Assembly (NCBI RefSeq): GCF_000622245.1
Contig: NZ_KK211416.1
Span: 292,296 to 356,295 of the forward strand
Source of the DNA: Fusobacterium perfoetens ATCC 29250
GTDB lineage: Bacteria; Fusobacteriota; Fusobacteriia; Fusobacteriales; Fusobacteriaceae
Length of the DNA stretch: 64,000 bases
Direction: 5' to 3'
Shown here: piece after piece, positions 40,971 to 49,485 of the stretch
Layout of the letters: each line of letters opens with the position of its first letter
How positions within the stretch are numbered: the stretch's first letter is position 1
Notes under the pieces: generated by a model
Seen by the model: only the letters and a program-made list of their open reading frames with translations
What the model was told of the DNA's origin: nothing
Database searches by the model: none
Program-made: the position numbers and the translations under genes

Positions 40971-42485
40971 CTATTCATTAATTTCTTTTGATATACTTTC
41001 TATTAATTTAACTTTTAATTCTCTTAAATCTTTTGATAAATTTACTTTATATTTATGAGGAAACTCTAATCTTTTTCTCTCCTCAGATACTTTTTCAAGA
41101 CTTTCTAAATAATAATTTCTAGAGCCAACTACATCTTCTAAAATTTCATGTTCATCTGTTATAATTCCATTTTTTACATAAACTCTTGTAAGTTTTTTAT
41201 AAGTATATTCCCCTTTTATTAATGTACTATTTTTTAATGGGTCTTGTTCATCTCTAGTATTAAAAGTTTCTCCATTAATTATATTTTCTCTATCCTCATC
41301 TTTTTCTCTAGCTAAAGTAATTACATCAACATATGCAAATCCATTTTTATCATATATTCTATATACTTCTTTAAAACCAGGATTCGAAACTTTTATTAAA
41401 TCTTCAGATAATTTTATAACAGGTTGATTATCAATTTCTACAATTTTATATACTCCACCAAAACAAGGATTTGATTTACTAACCGCTATTGAATCTCCAA
41501 CACCAAAAATATCAACTGAAGCTTTTTGCTCTTTTAAAGACTTTATTAAATCTTCATTTAATCCATTAGTTAAAAATATTTTTGCCTTTTTTAAACCTGC
41601 TTCATCTAAAGCTTTTCTACATTTTTTAGATAAATAAGCTAAATCTCCAGAATCTATTCTCACTCCATAAATTCCATCATAAGAATCATCAATTCCATTT
41701 TCTTTAAAAGCTTCTATAGCATTTTTTATTCCCATTTTTAAAGTGTTGTAAGTATCAATAAGTAAGATTAAAGCATTTGATTTTCTATTTTTTCTATATT
41801 TTATAAAAGTTGAAAAAGCTTCTTTTTCTGCCTTACTTCCTACTCCAAAAGTTTGAATATATGAATGAGCCATTGTTCCAACACTAGGTACTCCATATCT
41901 ATATTCTGTTACAAGATTAGAATGAGACATACATCCTCCAACTATTGAAGCTTTTGTTCCTGATACAGCACTATCAAATCCATGAGCACGTCTACTTCCA
42001 AAAGAAGATACAGCTATTGGATGAGCTGCTCTTGTAACTCTAGAAGCTTTTGTAGCAATAGCCATTTGCATATTCATAATATTTAATATAGGAGTTTCTA
42101 GAATTTTAGCCTGAATAAGAGGAGCTTTTACTGTAATTACAGGTTCATTTCCATAAGCTATTTCTCCTTCTCTCATAGCAAAAATATCTCCTGTAAATTT
42201 TAATTTTGATAAATAATCCACTAGATGTTGCTCTTGAATTATTTCTGAAAAATATTTTCTTTTTTCTTTTTCAGAAGTTTCATTTAAAATTTTTATAAGT
42301 TCCACTACCTCATATATTCCAGACACTACAGCAAGACCATTATCCTCTGTTTTTCTGAAATACATATCAAAAATAGCTTCTCTTTCATGAGTATTTTCCA
42401 TTACAAAGATATCACTTTCTGTATATTGATACCTATCTGAGTTTATAACTCTTGCAAAATCTGTTAATGCTTTTACTCTCTCCAT
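40971..42485 (-). CDS. pncB: Nicotinate phosphoribosyltransferase
   Basis: Salvages nicotinic acid to nicotinate mononucleotide for NAD. The 504 residues show the family's AHPIAVSSFGSRRAHGFDSAVSGTKAS region, VPSVGTMAHSYIQTFG with the catalytic-type histidine, LLIDTYNT, GVRIDSGDLAYLSK, and FGVGDSIAVSK. GAGGTAG precedes the ATG. It is the first gene of the pncB-xpt unit. Confidence 0.94.
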   Translation of the reverse strand: MERVKALTDFARVINSDRYQYTESDIFVMENTHEREAIFDMYFRKTEDNGLAVVSGIYEVVELIKILNETSEKEKRKYFSEIIQEQHLVDYLSKLKFTGDIFAMREGEIAYGNEPVITVKAPLIQAKILETPILNIMNMQMAIATKASRVTRAAHPIAVSSFGSRRAHGFDSAVSGTKASIVGGCMSHSNLVTEYRYGVPSVGTMAHSYIQTFGVGSKAEKEAFSTFIKYRKNRKSNALILLIDTYNTLKMGIKNAIEAFKENGIDDSYDGIYGVRIDSGDLAYLSKKCRKALDEAGLKKAKIFLTNGLNEDLIKSLKEQKASVDIFGVGDSIAVSKSNPCFGGVYKIVEIDNQPVIKLSEDLIKVSNPGFKEVYRIYDKNGFAYVDVITLAREKDEDRENIINGETFNTRDEQDPLKNSTLIKGEYTYKKLTRVYVKNGIITDEHEILEDVVGSRNYYLESLEKVSEERKRLEFPHKYKVNLSKDLRELKVKLIESISKEINE

Positions 42486-42615
42486 TTTCTACCTCATTAC
42501 TTTTATTTATATGTACTTTTTATTTTTTATATGATATTAGAGATATTATAGCACTAAATCAAAAAAAAATGAACTTAATTTTAATTTTTTAAAGATAATA
42601 TTTATATTTATTTAA

Positions 42616-42644
42616 TTGAATAAATTTTTTTTGTATAGTATAAT
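42616..42644 (+). promoter_or_regulatory. Promoter of dtd
   Basis: TTGAAT, an exact 17-base spacer and TATAAT, with the ribosome site AAGGAG about 30 bases on. Confidence 0.75.
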
Positions 42645-42687
42645 ATTTATAATTAAAATAAAAATTATTATATTTAAGGAGAAAATT

Positions 42688-43155
42688 ATGAGAGCATTGA
42701 TACAAAGAGTTCTTGAGTCTGAAGTTAAAATAAATGATAAATCTATAGGAAAAATAGGAAAAGGATTTTTAGTTCTTTTAGGAATAACTCACACAGATAC
42801 CAAAAAAGAAGTTGAATGGTTAGCTAATAAAATAAAAGGCCTTAGGGTTTTTGAAGATGAAAACGGAAAAATGAATTTAGGACTTGATGAAATCTCTGGA
42901 GATATTCTTATAGTTTCTCAATTTACTCTTTATGGAAACTGTATTAAAGGAAAAAGACCTGGTTTTACTGAAGCTGCTAGACCTGATATTGCTATTCCTC
43001 TTTATGAAAATTTTATAGAAAAATTTAAAGAATTTAATGTTGGTAAAGTTGAAACTGGTAAATTTGGTGCTGATATGAAAGTTTCTCTTATAAATGATGG
43101 TCCTGTAACGTTGATTATTGATACAAAGGATATAAAAAACATAAATGGAATATAA
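42688..43155 (+). CDS. dtd: D-aminoacyl-tRNA deacylase
   Basis: Cleaves D-amino acids and achiral glycine off mischarged tRNA. The start is ATG at 42688 (MRALIQRVLESEV), preceded by AAGGAGA; a longer frame from 42616 overlaps the promoter and is not translated. The 155 residues carry the catalytic SQFTLYG and the C-terminal NDGPVTL(I) element in place of the classical GPVT motif. It is a single gene with its own promoter and terminator. Confidence 0.94.
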   Translation: MRALIQRVLESEVKINDKSIGKIGKGFLVLLGITHTDTKKEVEWLANKIKGLRVFEDENGKMNLGLDEISGDILIVSQFTLYGNCIKGKRPGFTEAARPDIAIPLYENFIEKFKEFNVGKVETGKFGADMKVSLINDGPVTLIIDTKDIKNINGI

Positions 43156-43186
43156 AAAAATTAGGAGATTTTTCTCCCAATTTTTT
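43155..43186. terminator. Bidirectional terminator after dtd
   Basis: AATT-GGAGA/TCTCC-AATT stem with one mismatch, a TTTT loop and flanking A7/T6 runs, between dtd (+) and the chromate transporter pair (-). Confidence 0.85.
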
Positions 43187-43748
43187 ATATTATTCCACTA
43201 TAAATAATAACTCCTACTATACCTGAAACAAAAATTATTGTCACAGGGCTTAATTTAAACTTTCTTAAAATTCCAACTCCTAATAAAAATAAAACTACTG
43301 CTATCTTATTAATATTTTCTAAACTTCCTATAACTTTTTCTCCCCAAAATGCAGATACTATAATAGAAAGTCCAGCTGATCCTATCAATGCAACCACAAC
43401 AGGTCTTAATACATCTAAAACTTTTTTTACAACAGCTAAATTATTATATTTATAATAAAAATATGCTAAAGTCATAACTATTATACATGATGGAGTAACA
43501 CAACCTACAGTAGCTATTATTGCTCCTAAAAGTCCTCCTACTTTTGTTCCTACAAAAGTTGAAGCATTTAAAGCTATAGGTCCTGGAGTCATTTGAGAAA
43601 TAGTTAAAAGATCAGTAAATTCACTCATTGTAAGCCATTGATGAATTTCTATAACTTGATGTTCTATAAGAGGAAGTGCAGCATATCCACCACCTATACT
43701 AAAAAGTCCAATTTGTACAAAACTCCAATATAAAGTTAAATATATCAT
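43185..43748 (-). CDS. Chromate transporter family protein, second half
   Basis: One of two short CHR-domain membrane proteins. The 187 residues carry the CHR signature: FVQIGLFSIGGGYAALPLIEHQV, LLTISQMTPGPIALNASTFVG and about six hydrophobic helices. In long ChrA proteins two such domains are fused; here they are separate genes that overlap by 4 bases and probably make a heterodimer of opposite topology. Members export chromate in some bacteria, but many short pairs have no proven substrate, so chromate is a family label. Confidence 0.88.
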   Translation of the reverse strand: MIYLTLYWSFVQIGLFSIGGGYAALPLIEHQVIEIHQWLTMSEFTDLLTISQMTPGPIALNASTFVGTKVGGLLGAIIATVGCVTPSCIIVMTLAYFYYKYNNLAVVKKVLDVLRPVVVALIGSAGLSIIVSAFWGEKVIGSLENINKIAVVLFLLGVGILRKFKLSPVTIIFVSGIVGVIIYSGII

Positions 43749-44284
43749 TTTTTTACCACCCCAATTAAAGCAGCAATAATTATTATTAATGCTACATTTA
43801 CATTAAATATGTAAGCTACTATAAAAGCGATTATCATTATTATAACTTGACTTAATCTTTTTTGTTTAACTATATCCAAAATCATTTTATATACAGCATC
43901 AAAAATAACAGCAGCAACTCCAGCCTGCATTCCTTTTAAAGCTGCATTTATTATTAGATTAGTTTTAAATGTTTCATAAAAAAAAGAAATTATAGTTATA
44001 ATTATAAGTGGTGGTAAAACAGTTCCTGTTATTGAACAAAAAGCTCCTGGAATTCCAGCACTTTGATATCCTACAAGGATAGATGTATTAACAGCTATAG
44101 GTCCCGGTGAAGATTGTCCAATAGCGACTAAATCTAACATTTCCTTTTCTTCTATCCACTTTAAGTCTTCAACAAATTTTTTTTTCATAAGAGGAACTAT
44201 AACATATCCTCCTCCAAAAGTAAAAGCACTTAAATAAAATGTTGAAAGAAATAGTTTCCAATATGATCTTTTTTCTTTTTCCAT
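43745..44284 (-). CDS. Chromate transporter family protein, first half
   Basis: Partner of the next gene. The start is ATG at 44284 (MEKEKRSYWKLF) with GAGGGGA upstream; a TTG five codons earlier overlaps that site. The 179 residues contain LSAFTFGGGYVIVPLMKKKFVED, LVAIGQSSPGPIAVNTSILVGYQSAG and about six membrane helices ending near the C-terminus. The stop overlaps the second-half gene's start by 4 bases, giving coupled translation and a fixed ratio of the two halves. Confidence 0.88.
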   Translation of the reverse strand: MEKEKRSYWKLFLSTFYLSAFTFGGGYVIVPLMKKKFVEDLKWIEEKEMLDLVAIGQSSPGPIAVNTSILVGYQSAGIPGAFCSITGTVLPPLIIITIISFFYETFKTNLIINAALKGMQAGVAAVIFDAVYKMILDIVKQKRLSQVIIMIIAFIVAYIFNVNVALIIIIAALIGVVKK

Positions 44285-44366
44285 AATTAATCCCCTCAAA
44301 CTTAAAAAATTCTATATAATAAATATTATATACTCTTTTTCTTTTTAGGTAAATAATTTTTTATAT

Positions 44367-45998
44367 TTACCAAGCTGCTACCACTCCATCTGTTCTTGGT
44401 TCTGTAGCTCCAACTAATACTCCCTGTTCATTTCTCCAAATTATTTGTCCTCTTCCCATTGCAATAGAATCAGGAACAACTTTTATTTCATGTCCCATTC
44501 TAATTAATTCCTCAGTTATAGCATAAGGAAAATTTCTTTCTACTTCTATTTTTTTTCCTCCTACCCATTGCCAACGAGGAGCATCCAAAGCTTCTTGAGG
44601 ATTCATTCCAAAGTCAATAGTATTTGTTAAAACTTGTAAATGACCTTGTGGTTGCATAAATCCTCCCATTACTCCAAATGGTCCTATAGGTTTTCCATCT
44701 TTAGATAAGAATCCTGGAATTATTGTATGATATGGTTTTTTACCTGGAATAGCACAATTTTCACTTTCAACATCTAAATTAAAATTATTTCCTCTATTAT
44801 GAAGAGCAATTCCTGTCTCAGGTATAACTATTCCTGAACCAAATCCCATATAATTACTTTGAATATATGAAACCATATTTCCATCTTTATCAGCTGTACA
44901 AAGATATACAGTTCCACCACAAGATGGGTCTCCATATTTAGGGTCAATAGCTTTTTCTCCAATTAATTTTCTTCTTTTTTCTGCATATTCTTTGGAAAGT
45001 AGTTGTTCTGGTGTAACTTTCATATATCTACTATCTGTTACATAATGTTGCCCATCTACAAAAGCTAACTTCATAGCTTCAATTTGTCTATGAATAGTTT
45101 TTGCTGATTCTCTAACAGATTCAAATTTAAATCCCTCTAAAATATTTAAAGCCATAAGAGCAACTATTCCATGGCCATTAGGTGGAATTTCTGAAATAGT
45201 ATATCCTCTATAATTAGTACTTATAGGTTCTACAAACTGAGCTTTAAAATTCATTAAATCTTCTTTTCTTAAAAATCCTCCTGTTTTTTTAGAGAATTCA
45301 TCTATTTTTTCAGCAATTTTTCCTCTATAAAAAGATTCACAATTAGTTTCAGCCAATTCTCTTAAAGTTTTTCCATGATTTGGAAGTTTTATAAATTCAC
45401 CTGGTTGAGGAGCTTTCCCTCCAAAAGTAAAAGTTTCAAACCAAGGTTTAAATTCCTCTTTTATTTTATTATTTTCATTAAAAGAATTCTTATAATTCTC
45501 AAAAGCCATATTCCATAATTTAGAAATTATAGGAGAAACAGGAAATCCTTCCTCAGCATATTCTATAGCTGGCTTTAAGATTTCTTTTAAGGATAATTTT
45601 CCAAATTTTTTAGATAATTCAGCCCAAGCTGATGGAATTCCTGGAACAGTTACAGGAATCCAACCATATTTAGGCATAGTATTTCCATACTTTTCTATAA
45701 CTTTTTTTGTATTAAATCTCATAGGAGCTGGTCCTGAAGAATTCATTCCATATAATTTATCTTTTATCCAAACAAGAGCAAAAGCATCTCCACCTATTCC
45801 ATTACTTGTAGGTTCTAAAACAGTTAAAGCAGCAGCCACTCCTATAGCTGCATCAACAGCATTTCCGCCTTTTTTTAAAATATCTAATCCTACTTGAGCA
45901 GCAAGAGGTTGAGAGGTGCAAACCATTCCTTTCTTTCCATAAACTACTCTTCTGGTTGAAGAATAACTATATTTTAGAGCATCAAAATCAAAATCCAT
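44367..45998 (-). CDS. Gamma-glutamyltransferase family (Ntn-hydrolase) enzyme
   Basis: Self-cleaving Ntn hydrolase of the GGT family. The 543 residues begin without a signal peptide, so it is cytosolic, unlike periplasmic E. coli Ggt. Family features are GMVCTSQPLAAQVGLDILKKGGNAVDAA, NGIGGDAFALVW, the processing and nucleophile region CGGTVYLCTADKDGNMVSYIQS (Thr in GGT), and MGGFMQPQGHLQV near the C-terminus. The layout is nearer to YwrD-type proteins than to classical Ggt, so glutathione breakdown is plausible but unproven. Confidence 0.85.
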   Translation of the reverse strand: MDFDFDALKYSYSSTRRVVYGKKGMVCTSQPLAAQVGLDILKKGGNAVDAAIGVAAALTVLEPTSNGIGGDAFALVWIKDKLYGMNSSGPAPMRFNTKKVIEKYGNTMPKYGWIPVTVPGIPSAWAELSKKFGKLSLKEILKPAIEYAEEGFPVSPIISKLWNMAFENYKNSFNENNKIKEEFKPWFETFTFGGKAPQPGEFIKLPNHGKTLRELAETNCESFYRGKIAEKIDEFSKKTGGFLRKEDLMNFKAQFVEPISTNYRGYTISEIPPNGHGIVALMALNILEGFKFESVRESAKTIHRQIEAMKLAFVDGQHYVTDSRYMKVTPEQLLSKEYAEKRRKLIGEKAIDPKYGDPSCGGTVYLCTADKDGNMVSYIQSNYMGFGSGIVIPETGIALHNRGNNFNLDVESENCAIPGKKPYHTIIPGFLSKDGKPIGPFGVMGGFMQPQGHLQVLTNTIDFGMNPQEALDAPRWQWVGGKKIEVERNFPYAITEELIRMGHEIKVVPDSIAMGRGQIIWRNEQGVLVGATEPRTDGVVAAW

Positions 45999-46110
45999 AA
46001 CCCCTCCTAAATTAATATTTTTACTTTATATTTTTATTATTAGTTTTATTCATTTTTCCTTTATTTTAATATTTTTTATTTTTAAATTTCTTAATATTAT
46101 AAATAAAATT

Positions 46111-46146
46111 ATAGTCAATATATTTCTAATAGTCAATATATTTCTA
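46111..46146 (+). repeat. Two exact tandem 18-bp copies
   Basis: ATAGTCAATATATTTCTA occurs twice head-to-tail, followed by a degenerate third start (AATAATCAATAAA). It lies 54 bases before a promoter and may bind a regulator or be a simple duplication. Confidence 0.8.
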
Positions 46147-46199
46147 AATAATCAATAAAAGTTATTTATTAAATAATTTTTATAATATTAAAAAAATTA

Positions 46200-46228
46200 T
46201 TGACTTTTAAAAAAAATTATATTATAAT
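46200..46228 (+). promoter_or_regulatory. Promoter of the amino-acid operon leader
   Basis: TTGACT, an exact 17-base spacer and TATAAT, giving an RNA start near 46235 and a leader of about 220 bases. Confidence 0.75.
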
Positions 46229-46266
46229 TCTAAAAAAATTCATATTTGAAAAATTTGGAGGAGAGT

Positions 46267-46350
46267 ATGTTAAGACATTTAAGGAGGAGCAATTTACAAT
46301 TAAATAATTATTTTTGTTCCAAGAAAAGTGTCTTTTTGAAATCTTTTTAA
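46267..46350 (+). CDS. Possible 27-residue leader peptide
   Basis: ATG preceded by GGAGGAG. The product is MLRHLRRSNLQLNNYFC, then SKKSVFLKSF and TAA. Three arginine codons (AGA, AGG, AGG) and one histidine codon lie in the first seven residues, and the AGG pair forms an internal Shine-Dalgarno-like AAGGAGGAG. It sits between the promoter and a terminator, the place for an attenuation peptide. It overlaps the folded region, so it could equally be incidental. Confidence 0.4.
   Translation: MLRHLRRSNLQLNNYFCSKKSVFLKSF
46271..46335 (+). ncRNA. Folded leader RNA of the substrate-binding protein operon
   Basis: Nested inverted repeats: AAGACA (46272-46277) with TGTCTT, GGAGCAA with TTGTTCC (one G-T pair), and AATTA/TAATT at the tip. 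The purine-rich internal loop is TTTAAGGA opposite AAGAAAAG. It lies upstream of a terminator and the gene for an amino-acid-binding lipoprotein, as a riboswitch or attenuator would. I cannot match it to a known class. Confidence 0.45.
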
Positions 46351-46393
46351 TATATTTTTATGTCCTTTAATAAGGTTATATAATATTGTTTTC

Positions 46394-46426
46394 AAAATAC
46401 CAGTTTTTTGGCTGGTATTTTTTATT
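46394..46426 (+). terminator. Attenuator/terminator before the substrate-binding protein gene
   Basis: AAAATACCAG/CTGGTATTTT stem with an 8-base T-rich loop and a T run, 29 bases before the ATG. Confidence 0.88.
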
Positions 46427-46454
46427 TTAATCATTAAAAATTTAGGAGGGATTT

Positions 46455-47183
46455 ATGAAAAAATTATTATTTATGTTATCTTTAGCATTTATATTTGTTG
46501 CTTGTGGAGGTTCTTCTGAAAAAAAACAAGAAGAAAAAGTTTATATTATAGGAACTAATGCTGAATATCCACCATTTGAATACATAGAAAATGGAAAAGT
46601 TTGTGGTTTAGATGCTGACATAATTGAAGAAGCAACTAAAAGAATGGAAATAAAATATCAATGGTCTAATATAAATTTTGATGGTTTAATTCCAGCTCTT
46701 CAAACAAAAAAATTAGATATAGTTATTGCTGGTATGAGTATTACTCCTGAAAGAGCCAAATCTGTTAATTTTTCTATGCCTTATTTAGTTTCTAAAGTAG
46801 CTTTTTTAGGAAATAAATCTAATCCAATAAGTGGAGTTGAAAATTTAGTTGGAAAAACTTTTGGAGCTGAGTTAGGGACAACAAAAGAAGCTTCAGCTAG
46901 AAAAATAAAAGATTCAAAAGTAGTTCCTTTTGCTGGAAATACAGCTGCTCTTATAGCTTTAAAATCACAAAAAGTTGATGCTATTGTTGTTGATGAAAGT
47001 GTTGCTAATAGTTATCTTAATGGAAATCCTGAATTAATGTTAATAGGCTTCCAAGAAGGAGAACCTAAAGCTGTTGCATTTAATAAAGAAGATGCTGAAC
47101 TTTTAGAAAAATTTAATAAAGTATTAAAAGAGATGTTAGAAGATGGAACTATAGATAATTTAAGAAAGAAATATGGTGTTTAA
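46455..47183 (+). CDS. Amino-acid ABC transporter substrate-binding lipoprotein
   Basis: Captures a polar or basic amino acid in the periplasm. A lipoprotein signal (LSLAFIFVACG, Cys17) is followed by the class II/family 3 solute-binding pattern: IIGTNAEYPPFEYIENGKVCGLDADI, FDGLIPALQTKKLDIVIAGMSITPERAKSVNFSMPY, and GTTKEASA. The 242 residues are typical. The permease and ATPase are absent; the next genes encode metabolic enzymes instead. An attenuator-like leader precedes it. Arginine, lysine, histidine or glutamine are all possible ligands. Confidence 0.9.
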   Translation: MKKLLFMLSLAFIFVACGGSSEKKQEEKVYIIGTNAEYPPFEYIENGKVCGLDADIIEEATKRMEIKYQWSNINFDGLIPALQTKKLDIVIAGMSITPERAKSVNFSMPYLVSKVAFLGNKSNPISGVENLVGKTFGAELGTTKEASARKIKDSKVVPFAGNTAALIALKSQKVDAIVVDESVANSYLNGNPELMLIGFQEGEPKAVAFNKEDAELLEKFNKVLKEMLEDGTIDNLRKKYGV

Positions 47184-47184
47184 T

Positions 47185-48249
47185 ATGTTTGAAAATTTCT
47201 CGTTTACAAGTTATTATGTGGATAAAGTTATATGGAAAACTTTAAAAGTTGAGTTAAAAAATTATAATAATATTTTAATAATTACAGGAAATAAATCTTT
47301 TGAAGCTGTAAAAGAAAATATTTTACCTATATTAGAGAATAAAAATATTATAATAGAAAATTATTTAGGAGAGTGCTGTTATGAGCATTCTTCTACTATA
47401 ATTAAAAATATAATTGGAAAACAAGTAGATTTAATTTTAGGAATTGGTGGAGGAAAAGCAATAGATACAGCTAAGTTAGTTGCCAATCAAATAAATAAAA
47501 CTATTTTTATAATCCCAACCATTGCTTCTACATGTGCTGGAACATCAGCTTTATCTGTTGTTTACAATCAAGATAAAACCTTTAAAGAGATAGCTTTCTT
47601 TAAAGCTCCACCTGAAAAAATATTTATAGATTTAGAAACTATAAAAAATTCTCCCTCTAGATACACATGGGCTGGAATAGGAGATACTTTAGCAAAATAT
47701 TATGAAGTTAAAATAAAACATGAATATTGTCTAGCTAATAACAAAAAAATAAATTTTCCAACACAAATGGCAATAGAGTTATCACATAATTGCAAAAATA
47801 TTATAATAAAAAATAGTGAAGAAGGATACTATTCTCATGAAATCAATGAAGCATTTAAAAATGTAGTCCTAACTATAATTGTAACAACTGGAATGGTATC
47901 TAATTTTATAGATGATTTTTTAAATGGAGCTATTGCACATTCTGTATTTTACGGATTAACTATCCTACCTAGAATCGAAAAAGAACATCTACATGGAGAA
48001 GTTGTTGCATATGGAATTTTAGTTCAACTTTTATTAGAAAATAATCTAGAAGAATATAAAAGATTAACAGAATTTTATAAAAAATTAAAATTTCCAATAA
48101 ATTTAACTGATGTTGTTATATTAGAAGAATTTTTAGAAAAGGAAAATGATATATTAGAAGAAATTTTAAGAGGGCCAGATCTTATAGATTTTAATTTTAA
48201 TATTAATAAAAATAATTTAAAAGAAGCATTATTTTATAAAAATAATTAG
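47185..48249 (+). CDS. Iron-containing alcohol dehydrogenase family, HcxA/YbdH-like
   Basis: Metal- and NAD(P)H-dependent dehydrogenase related to glycerol dehydrogenase. GIGGGKAIDTAKLVA binds the cofactor; IPTIASTCAGTSALSVVY follows. Metal ligands are probably Asp in WAGIGDTLAKYYE and the histidines in GAIAHSVFYGL and HLHGEVVAYG. I take ATG at 47185 (MFENFSF); an ATG at 47173 overlaps the upstream stop and is equally possible, since no strong ribosome site is seen. E. coli pairs ybdH (hcxA, a 2-oxo acid reductase) with the aminotransferase ybdL; the same pairing here suggests reduction of 2-oxo acids. Confidence 0.72.
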   Translation: MFENFSFTSYYVDKVIWKTLKVELKNYNNILIITGNKSFEAVKENILPILENKNIIIENYLGECCYEHSSTIIKNIIGKQVDLILGIGGGKAIDTAKLVANQINKTIFIIPTIASTCAGTSALSVVYNQDKTFKEIAFFKAPPEKIFIDLETIKNSPSRYTWAGIGDTLAKYYEVKIKHEYCLANNKKINFPTQMAIELSHNCKNIIIKNSEEGYYSHEINEAFKNVVLTIIVTTGMVSNFIDDFLNGAIAHSVFYGLTILPRIEKEHLHGEVVAYGILVQLLLENNLEEYKRLTEFYKKLKFPINLTDVVILEEFLEKENDILEEILRGPDLIDFNFNINKNNLKEALFYKNN

Positions 48250-48266
48250 TTAGAGGAGAAATCAAA

Positions 48267-49415
48267 ATGAAAAATTTTATTGCGACTAAATATCAAAATA
48301 TGTCTTCTCCTATGGGAGAAAGTAAAGTAATTAATAAAAGTTCTTTTCCTACAATTAATTTAGGAATAGGTGATTTAGATATTACAACAGATAAAATTAT
48401 TATAGAAAAAGCCTATAAAGATGCTTTAAATGGTCATACTCACTATACTAACCCTGCTGGTTACTTAGAACTTAGAAAAGAAATTTGTAAATATCATAAA
48501 GAAAATTTTAAAAATTATAATTTTTCAACTGATGAAGTTTTAGTTACATCAGGAGCATGTCATGGGCTTTATCTTCTTTTTAAAACAATATTAAATCCAA
48601 ATGATGAAATTATATTACTTTCACCTTTTTTTGCTGTTTATAGCGATGCAATAAAACTTTCTGATGGAATTCCAGTCATAGTTGAAACTAAATTTGAAAA
48701 TAAGTTTCAATTAATAAAAGAGGATATCGAAAAGAAAATTACTAATAAAACAAAAGCAATTATATTAAATTCTCCTTGTAATCCAACAGGAGTTTGTTAT
48801 AATTTAGAAAGTCTAAATATTATTAAAGAACTTGCTATAAAATATGATTTATTAGTTATAGCTGATGATGTATATGATTTCTATTCTTTTGAAAAAAATT
48901 TTACTCCTATTTATACTTTACCAGATATGAAAGAAAGAACTATTAGTGTTTGTAGTTTTTCTAAAGATTTTGCTATGACTGGTTGGAGAATAGGATACAT
49001 TATAGGACAAAAAGATATTCTTGAATGTATGAATCTTATAAATCAATCAATTGTTTATAGTCCTGTAGCAATTTCCCAAAGAGCTGCTTTATATGCTCTT
49101 AAAGAGTTTAAAAGAATTAAGGAAACTCAAGTTCCTTTTTTTAGAGAAAGAGTTATGTATGCCTATAAAAGAATCAAACAGATTTCTTTTTTAGATTGTG
49201 TTAAGCCACAAGGAGGAATTTATCTTTTTATAAATATAGAAAAAACTAAAATGACTTCTATTGAATTTACAAATTTTTTGATTGAAAATTATGGAATTGT
49301 AACTATTCCTGGTGATGGATTTGGAACTCCTGGCTTTATAAGAATTGCATGTACAGTTAATATCGAAACATTAAAAGAAGCTTTTGATAGAATAGAAAAA
49401 TTAATTTTTGAATAA
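48267..49415 (+). CDS. Class I/II PLP-dependent aminotransferase
   Basis: Transfers amino groups between amino and 2-oxo acids. The 382 residues show LGIGDLDITTDK, GHTHYTNPAGYLELRKEI, SGACHGLYLLFK, NSPCNPTGV, ADDVYDFYSF, and the PLP lysine in CSFSKDFAMTGWRIGY. The fold-type I layout is of the aspartate/methionine (YbdL/KAT-like) group. It starts 17 bases after the dehydrogenase gene with AGAGGAG, so the two enzymes likely act in sequence: transamination of an imported amino acid, then reduction of the keto acid. The amino acid is unknown. Confidence 0.87.
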   Translation: MKNFIATKYQNMSSPMGESKVINKSSFPTINLGIGDLDITTDKIIIEKAYKDALNGHTHYTNPAGYLELRKEICKYHKENFKNYNFSTDEVLVTSGACHGLYLLFKTILNPNDEIILLSPFFAVYSDAIKLSDGIPVIVETKFENKFQLIKEDIEKKITNKTKAIILNSPCNPTGVCYNLESLNIIKELAIKYDLLVIADDVYDFYSFEKNFTPIYTLPDMKERTISVCSFSKDFAMTGWRIGYIIGQKDILECMNLINQSIVYSPVAISQRAALYALKEFKRIKETQVPFFRERVMYAYKRIKQISFLDCVKPQGGIYLFINIEKTKMTSIEFTNFLIENYGIVTIPGDGFGTPGFIRIACTVNIETLKEAFDRIEKLIFE

Positions 49416-49451
49416 TTTTTAACTTTTTTTTGATTAATTTTAATATTTTTC

Positions 49452-49480
49452 TTGCATTTTTTTATAAAATAGTGTATGAT
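49452..49480 (+). promoter_or_regulatory. Promoter of a candidate small RNA
   Basis: TTGCAT, an exact 17-base spacer and TATGAT, 37 bases after the aminotransferase stop with no gene behind it on this strand. Confidence 0.6.
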
Positions 49481-49485
49481 AATTC

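Noticed and set aside
46235-46454. T-box or glycine riboswitch in front of the binding-protein gene
   Set aside because: The T-box AGGGTGGNACC core is absent, and the GGAG-rich segments do not complete the glycine aptamer consensus.
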